A program made the translations under genes and the position numbers. Below are positions 33,061 through 36,959 of a stretch of DNA of 36,959 nt, in pieces. Within the stretch, counting starts at the first letter, position 1. Each line of letters opens with the position of its first letter. The notes beneath the pieces are model-generated. The model ran no database searches and was not told where the DNA came from. It was given only the letters and a program-made list of their open reading frames with translations. This DNA is from an uncultured Verrucomicrobiota bacterium (GTDB taxonomy: Bacteria > Verrucomicrobiota > Verrucomicrobiia > Limisphaerales > UBA1319), in the NCBI GenBank assembly GCA_903845125.1, contig CAIMWS010000518.1, positions 1-36,959 on the forward strand. The letters are read 5' to 3'.

Positions 33061-33368
33061 TTCAAGCGGACTCCCGGAGGGGAGGGCGCGGCGGGTCCGG
33101 CGGATGGGCAACGTGGAACATCTCCGGACCCGCCACTTTCCAACCAAGAAGGGAATCGATGAAAACCGAGGCTTCAACCAGCCATCCCCAGCGGCGCAGC
33201 CTGCTCCAAGACGCCTTGGCGCCGGACGTGGGAGCCGCGGCGCTCCTGGAACGGAAAAACTTCGACCCACGGGGGATTCGGCGGCTGGCCGATGGTCGGC
33301 GGGGGGAAGGGCACGGGCCGGAAACGGCGCCGGCGGGAATCCAAACCGGCGGGCGAGCGGTTATGGCA
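33061..33368. other. Spacer with strong hairpin between convergent genes
   Basis: No credible gene. A perfect 11-bp inverted repeat GGCGGGTCCGG (33090-33100) / CCGGACCCGCC (33124-33134) with a 23-nt loop lies 30 bp behind the CHRD gene. It could serve as a bidirectional transcription stop for that gene and the convergent pseudopilin gene ending at 33369, although no T-run follows. An ATG at 33159 has AAGAAGGG before it, but the frame runs antisense into the pseudopilin gene and shows no family similarity. Confidence 0.55.
33090..33134. terminator. Strong GC-rich hairpin, probable bidirectional transcript end
   Basis: A perfect 11-bp stem with a 23-nt loop, lying between two convergent genes. 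It lacks a T-tract, so it may act as a Rho-dependent stop or as protection of mRNA 3' ends. Confidence 0.4.
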
Positions 33369-34268
33369 TCAAAGCTCCTCGCTCATGTGCTCCGAGACCC
33401 AGACAAAATCGTCCTCCGCCGCTGGGGGAACCGGCAGCGGCAATGCCGCGGCATCCGGTTTGGCGGGGATCTGCGTGTGCGGATTAAGCCAGCGGTGGAA
33501 TTCGGAGTGGCCGTCGGCAAAGGAGAAGCTGCCGCTGCCGTTGTGGTAAGAGGCCGGCAGATGAACCCACTCGGCATCCTCCTCGTGGTTAAAGAAGTAA
33601 CCATCCCCGATGCTGTCGGGATGTTCGTCGAGGATGACAAAGGTTTGGGCCGGCTTGCGGATGTCCGACAGGCGGAGGTATTGCCGGTAGCCTGGATTGA
33701 GCACATTGCCGCCGTTTTGGACATTGGGTCCGGCGTCCCCCACCATGGCGTTCATGGAAACGCTGCGGACGCGGCGGCTCCAGCCGGCCCGCCGCTGGAC
33801 GGAGCTCAGGACGCGGTCCGCCGGGCAGAGGAACACGTTCAGGGCCGAACCCAGGAACGGGGCCAGGGGGCTTTTGGCCAGGAAGAGGGTGTTCGTATTA
33901 TCAGCATCCAATTCCCACGTCATGACGTTGTTTACCCAGTTCAGATCGCGGTTCGGGGGCGGCACCGGCTGGCGGCGGTCCAGACCCAGGTTGTAAACGA
34001 GCCGGTCGCGGGTGTCGCTGGCATACAGGTTCCAGGCCAGAGTCAGCTGGCGGGTGTTGCTCAGGCACATCATGCCGAGGGCTTTGCCTTTCGACTTGGA
34101 CACCACCGGAATGAGCAAACCGGCCAGGATCGCAATGACGGAGATCACCACCATCAGTTCAATGAGGGTAAACCCGGCCTGGCCCAAAGCGGCACGGTAA
34201 AAATACCGGACGGGAAACCGTTGCCCAGCCGTTGAACACGGTTTTCTCAGGGGATTTCTGCCTGCCAT
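33369..34268 (-). CDS. Type II/IV pseudopilin with canonical H-X9-DG motif
   Basis: A 299-residue protein with a 32-residue leader and a prepilin site G32|F33 ([19 protein letters not shown]), Glu at +5 (E37). The globular part has MCLSNTRQLTLAWNLYASD, LCPADRVLSS and, near the C-terminus, H followed by nine residues and DG (YHNGSGSFSFADGHSEF). That matches the classic motif of this verrucomicrobial/planctomycete pseudopilin group, unlike the other two pseudopilins here. ATG 34268 is chosen because a good promoter candidate ends only a few bases before ATG 34292. It would be inserted in the inner membrane and processed by a prepilin peptidase encoded elsewhere. The TPR gene lies upstream on the same strand. 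Confidence 0.9.
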   Translation of the reverse strand: MAGRNPLRKPCSTAGQRFPVRYFYRAALGQAGFTLIELMVVISVIAILAGLLIPVVSKSKGKALGMMCLSNTRQLTLAWNLYASDTRDRLVYNLGLDRRQPVPPPNRDLNWVNNVMTWELDADNTNTLFLAKSPLAPFLGSALNVFLCPADRVLSSVQRRAGWSRRVRSVSMNAMVGDAGPNVQNGGNVLNPGYRQYLRLSDIRKPAQTFVILDEHPDSIGDGYFFNHEEDAEWVHLPASYHNGSGSFSFADGHSEFHRWLNPHTQIPAKPDAAALPLPVPPAAEDDFVWVSEHMSEEL

Positions 34269-34297
34269 TAGTTGGAAGCCTAAACTGGCCATTCCCC

Positions 34298-34325
34298 ACT
34301 AAACAACAAGGCTTTGATTTGTCAA
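34298..34325 (-). promoter_or_regulatory. Sigma-70-type promoter candidate for the pseudopilin gene
   Basis: Minus strand: TTGACA (34320-34325, perfect -35), a 16-bp spacer, then TTTAGT (34298-34303, 4 of 6 to TATAAT). The predicted transcript start lies around 34290, about 20 bases before ATG 34268. It is the best canonical promoter I see in the window. Confidence 0.5.
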
Positions 34326-34495
34326 ATCACCACCCACGGCGTGGGGGGGGAAATCGCCCGGCCGCCGTGATCAGTGGCTGGGCGGCAGCAACGCAGTGCC
34401 CGGGGCCAAACAGGGAGGGCAAACGGCCCACGCCCGCCCGGGATTATGCCCCGCGCGCCCGCTCCCCCGGTTTATCCATCCCCGGTCGGGAGGAT

Positions 34496-35635
34496 TTACT
34501 TCCTGGGCAGCAAGCGGATGGGCCCGGTGTTGGTGGCGGACCCGCCGGCCGGCGGCGTGCTGGCGGAAAAGCTGGCGGGCGCCGGCGGTCCCAGCAACGG
34601 GGGCTTGTTGGCGGCCGATTTTTTAGGGGGCTTTTTGCCATCCAATTCGTCCAGCAAGGCCTGCTTGAGCGAATCGTAAACCACGCCCTTCACCTGGTTT
34701 AACTGGTCACGCGCCTCCGCCTTGAGGCCCATGGCCATTTTGATGCGGGCCAGGTGGATAAAGATCCCCTCCCGCTGCAAGGGATCCCGGGCCAGGCTGA
34801 GGGCGTTTTCCCAGGCTTTGATGGCCTCCTCGTGGCGCGGGGGTTTCACCGCGTAATAGACCTGGGCCAGGTCGTTGGCCAGCACGAAATCCTTCGGGTT
34901 CAAGGCCTGCGCCTTGCGGTAGAGGTCCAGGGCTTGCCGGCAGATGGCCTGCTCATCCACGCCGAACGTTTCCATGGCATCCACGCGGAACAAATAGAGA
35001 AGCGAAGCATAGTTCTGGAGGTAGATGGCCATTTTCGGGTTCAGCTCGATCGCCTTCTGGTAACATAGGAAGGCGTTGGTGGCCGGCCCGTGGTAGCCGT
35101 AGTAATTGGCCAGGTTATTCCAGGCCGCCGCGTTTTGCGGCTCCAGGTCGCGGGCCTTTTCCAGGTGCGGCAGGGCTTCCGCATCCCGGCCGATCTCCAT
35201 CAGGAAACTGGCAAACGCCAGCTGCGCACGGGCGTGAGTGCCATGCCGCTGCAGAAAATCTTCATACGCCCGGCGTACCGGCGCCACCCGCTGCTCCATC
35301 CGCAAGCTCAAGGCCGCATCCTTGATGGTCGCGCGGTCGCCCGTGGCATCGCTCTCCCGGATCCAGCGCTCGACTTCATCCTGCGCGACATCGTCCATCT
35401 CCAGCAGCTTTTGCAGTTCCTGCTCCACCGGATCGTTGGGATTAGCCGCCCTGGCCACGGCGTTGGTGGCCGCTGGTGCATCGGCCGGAGCGGCGGTGGG
35501 TCCGGCCGCCAGCCGCCCGCCCACGCAGAGAACCGCCGCCACCCCCCACGCCAGCCAAACCGGCGGCCGCCCCCGGCGGACTCCGTTGCCGGTCGATTGG
35601 GTCTCCTCCCACCTTGTGGTCTGTGAACCTTTCAT
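34496..35635 (-). CDS. TPR-repeat protein, membrane-anchored or exported
   Basis: A 379-residue protein. A charged N-terminus is followed by one hydrophobic segment (PPVWLAWGVAAVLCVGG, ~25-41), which could be an uncleaved anchor or a signal peptide. An Ala/Pro-rich linker leads to at least five tetratricopeptide repeats at about 130-325 (e.g. ALPHLEKARDLEPQN, FLCYQKAIELNPK, LDLYRKAQALNPKDF, AIKAWENALSLA). The C-terminus is Lys/Pro/Ser-rich and disordered. TPR proteins are scaffolds for protein complexes; a role in assembling envelope or secretion machinery is possible but not shown. It lies upstream of the pseudopilin gene on the same strand with a 227-bp gap, and is divergent from 35814. No unusual features. 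Confidence 0.85.
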   Translation of the reverse strand: MKGSQTTRWEETQSTGNGVRRGRPPVWLAWGVAAVLCVGGRLAAGPTAAPADAPAATNAVARAANPNDPVEQELQKLLEMDDVAQDEVERWIRESDATGDRATIKDAALSLRMEQRVAPVRRAYEDFLQRHGTHARAQLAFASFLMEIGRDAEALPHLEKARDLEPQNAAAWNNLANYYGYHGPATNAFLCYQKAIELNPKMAIYLQNYASLLYLFRVDAMETFGVDEQAICRQALDLYRKAQALNPKDFVLANDLAQVYYAVKPPRHEEAIKAWENALSLARDPLQREGIFIHLARIKMAMGLKAEARDQLNQVKGVVYDSLKQALLDELDGKKPPKKSAANKPPLLGPPAPASFSASTPPAGGSATNTGPIRLLPRK

Positions 35636-35813
35636 GAGGGCAACCTAACCAATTCCCCGGCATAACTCAATGGGTCTTGCCACCCGCGTTTCCGGGCTTT
35701 GGGAAAAAATAACCTTGGGCGGTGGCCGGATCAGCGTTAGGTTGGAGTCAAGTCCAGCTCGTGAGCGGTCGGAGGCGGCTCCCGGGCGGCAATCGGTTAT
35801 ATAAATTTAGCTT

Positions 35814-36551
35814 ATGGCGCCAGAATCATTAACGCCCAGGAAAAGACGGTGGTGGACCGGCAGGAAATTTTGGATCCTGGTCATCCTCAACCTCGCCGGA
35901 TTGCTGCTGATCATTCCTTTGCTGCAAGCCGTGATGCCCTTGCTGAACATCTGGTGGAACACCCATTCGCAGGCGAATTTCCGCCAGCATGAGCAAGCAC
36001 AGGCCCGCCGGCCGGCCCCGGGCATCGGCATCGCCTCCAATGTGCCGGCCTTGGCGGAGTTTCCCGTGCTCACCAACACCAATGCGGCCTTCACCACGTT
36101 GAGCAACCAACTCAGCCTGGTTACCAATGTGACCCCCAGGGAACTGACCCAAATGGTCGCCCTGGCTTTTGGCTCCCAAAAGCGGGCGCCGGTAAACCCC
36201 AAGGAATTCGATTTGAACTCGTCGGTCTTTGAGGATATGACGCGCACCAATTTCGAATACCAGGGGACCAACTACTATTGTTATGTGGTTGACCTGGTGG
36301 ATCAGAATGGCAACCACAAAATCGATTACGATTTTTATACGGAACCCAACCTGGAAAACGAGCGCACCATGGCGACCATGGCGCTCATCAAGCGCAACCC
36401 GCAATTGAAAATGATTTACGCCGCCATGGCCAATCTGCTGGCTGAAAAAACCGCCGTCGCCACCAATGCGGTGGAACCAGCGTCCACCAACCAACCGGTT
36501 CCAGTGAATGAAAAGGTGGGGGACGAAATCCGGAAAAAGCCGGATCAATAA
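35814..36551 (+). CDS. Single-helix membrane protein of unknown function
   Basis: A 245-residue protein that I do not recognise. A basic N-terminus (PRKRRWWTGRKF) precedes one membrane helix (WILVILNLAGLLLIIPLLQAV, ~20-41), so it is probably anchored with the C-terminus outside. A Thr/Asn/Ala-rich linker follows. The most structured part is ~150-215: YQGTNYYCYVVDLVDQNGNH, then KIDYDFYTEPNLENERTMAT and MALIKRNPQLKMIYAAMANL. The Asp/Asn-rich loop there (DQNGNHKIDYD) resembles a calcium-binding loop but is not a confirmed one. The upstream AT-rich stretch (GGTTATATAAATTTAGC just before the ATG) may hold its promoter. No operon partner. Confidence 0.75.
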   Translation: MAPESLTPRKRRWWTGRKFWILVILNLAGLLLIIPLLQAVMPLLNIWWNTHSQANFRQHEQAQARRPAPGIGIASNVPALAEFPVLTNTNAAFTTLSNQLSLVTNVTPRELTQMVALAFGSQKRAPVNPKEFDLNSSVFEDMTRTNFEYQGTNYYCYVVDLVDQNGNHKIDYDFYTEPNLENERTMATMALIKRNPQLKMIYAAMANLLAEKTAVATNAVEPASTNQPVPVNEKVGDEIRKKPDQ

Positions 36552-36802
36552 TTGAACAGGCAGCCAGCGCCAGGAGCCAGTTACGGACTGGCGGTCCGTG
36601 CCGGGGAATTTACGCCTGGCTGCCGCGAAGGACTTTTACGCCCCAGGCGCATCCCCTCGCCCCGGGAGGAGAGGGATCCGCGGCGGGCGGTGCGGGCCAC
36701 TTCTGCCCGCCGGGCTGGCAACCAGAAGGCCAGAAAATTGCGCCGCCCGCGCGGCAGACCGCCGGACAGGTCCCGGGCGCAAACCGTGCCCCGGGAATGG
36801 GT
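36552..36802. other. Gene-free spacer
   Basis: A GC-rich spacer between the membrane protein gene and the convergent S9 peptidase end. No gene, repeat or terminator is recognised; the open frames across it have no plausible protein features. Confidence 0.4.
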
Positions 36803-36959
36803 TCATTTTGGCTGCAGCAGGTGCTGGGCGAGGAAATCCGCGCGCCGGCGTGAGCCGTAGGGGGTTTCGGCCGCGCCATGGTTGGCGCCCACGATGACGA
36901 CCAGGTCGAAATCCTTGTTGGCTTTCTGCAAGGCGCCCACCACTTGCATGGTCGAGGCC
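36803..36959 (-). CDS. C-terminal end of S9 family (prolyl oligopeptidase-like) peptidase, partial
   Basis: The last ~51 codons of a gene running off the right edge. The translation ends [36 protein letters not shown] and stop. This is the C-terminal signature of S9 peptidases (dipeptidyl peptidase IV/prolyl oligopeptidase type): the His in GANHGA (codon 36878-36880) is the expected catalytic His, preceded by [13 protein letters not shown] and followed by an RRRADF motif near the end. Serine and aspartate lie outside the window. The enzyme would be an exported or periplasmic peptidase. The gap to 36551 contains no gene. Confidence 0.78.
   Translation of the reverse strand, partial: ASTMQVVGALQKANKDFDLVVIVGANHGAAETPYGSRRRADFLAQHLLQPK

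Noticed and set aside
33159-34235. Long open frame on the plus strand with AAGAAGGG before its ATG
   Set aside because: It runs antisense through the well-supported pseudopilin gene, has no domain similarity and has a biased composition typical of high-GC shadow frames.
36610-36879. 89-codon minus-strand frame near the right edge
   Set aside because: Low-complexity composition, and it overlaps the better supported S9 peptidase C-terminus in another frame.

Overview
The window looks like a piece of a high-GC Verrucomicrobiota chromosome (Pedosphaera/Limisphaerales-like) or a close PVC relative. This is inferred from gene families, not from a marker gene. The families are an ECF sigma factor beside a Ser/Thr kinase with WD40 repeats, several one-off pseudopilin genes with FTLIE leaders and a DG-containing C-terminal motif, very large secreted lamin-tail/CotH and Calx-beta proteins, and the repeated C-terminal 'GPW...FFRLR' and 'DPDGDGLNNRQEW' endings. 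No rRNA, tRNA, CRISPR array or intact transposon was seen.

Layout. 1-505: 3' part of a tetraheme c-type cytochrome. 881-5803: ECF sigma factor followed by a 1342-residue kinase with 14 WD40 repeats. 6000-7235: hairpin-rich spacer, a cassette-like membrane gene (hydroxylaminobenzene mutase family) and, divergent from it, a decayed integron-type integrase. 7468-14088: four secreted or surface genes in a row (lectin-like/structural protein, pseudopilin, Calx-beta protein fused to a PHB-depolymerase-type esterase, beta-helix protein). The last three each carry exactly one single-base frameshift. The last two each end in a copy of the same ~125-140 bp hairpin-bearing repeat. 14238-15430 (minus): PlsC acyltransferase and a small HTH/zinc-ribbon regulator. 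15660-22362 (plus): GH95 alpha-L-fucosidase-like enzyme with a LamG region, a hybrid histidine kinase with two kinase cores, and a thioredoxin-like protein. 22434-30794 (minus, reading from high to low coordinates): ECF sigma factor, overlapping membrane anti-sigma-like protein, PL22-like beta-propeller, 1490-residue lamin-tail/CotH protein, pseudopilin and a small unknown protein. 31114-33060 (plus): temptin-like CxxCH domain plus three CHRD domains. 33369-35635 (minus): pseudopilin and TPR lipid- or membrane-anchored protein. 35814-36551 (plus): unknown membrane-anchored protein. 36803-36959 (minus): C-terminal end of an S9 peptidase.

How it fits together (inference). Most genes encode exported proteins for polysaccharide handling or surface structure: GH95, PL22, CotH/lamin-tail, esterase, CHRD and pseudopilins. 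They are interspersed with signalling units (two ECF sigma factors, one WD40 kinase, one hybrid kinase, one HTH regulator) that may control them. The 6-14 kb stretch is the least stable part, with an integrase remnant, three frameshifts and dispersed repeats. It is either a decaying acquired segment or a stretch with homopolymer sequencing errors.

Nothing here is a clear, complete new defence or mobile system. The most unusual items are the two-core hybrid kinase, the integrase/cassette arrangement, the paired 3'-end repeats, the duplicated upstream box before 7294 and 9166, and the apparently permuted LamG region of the GH95 protein.
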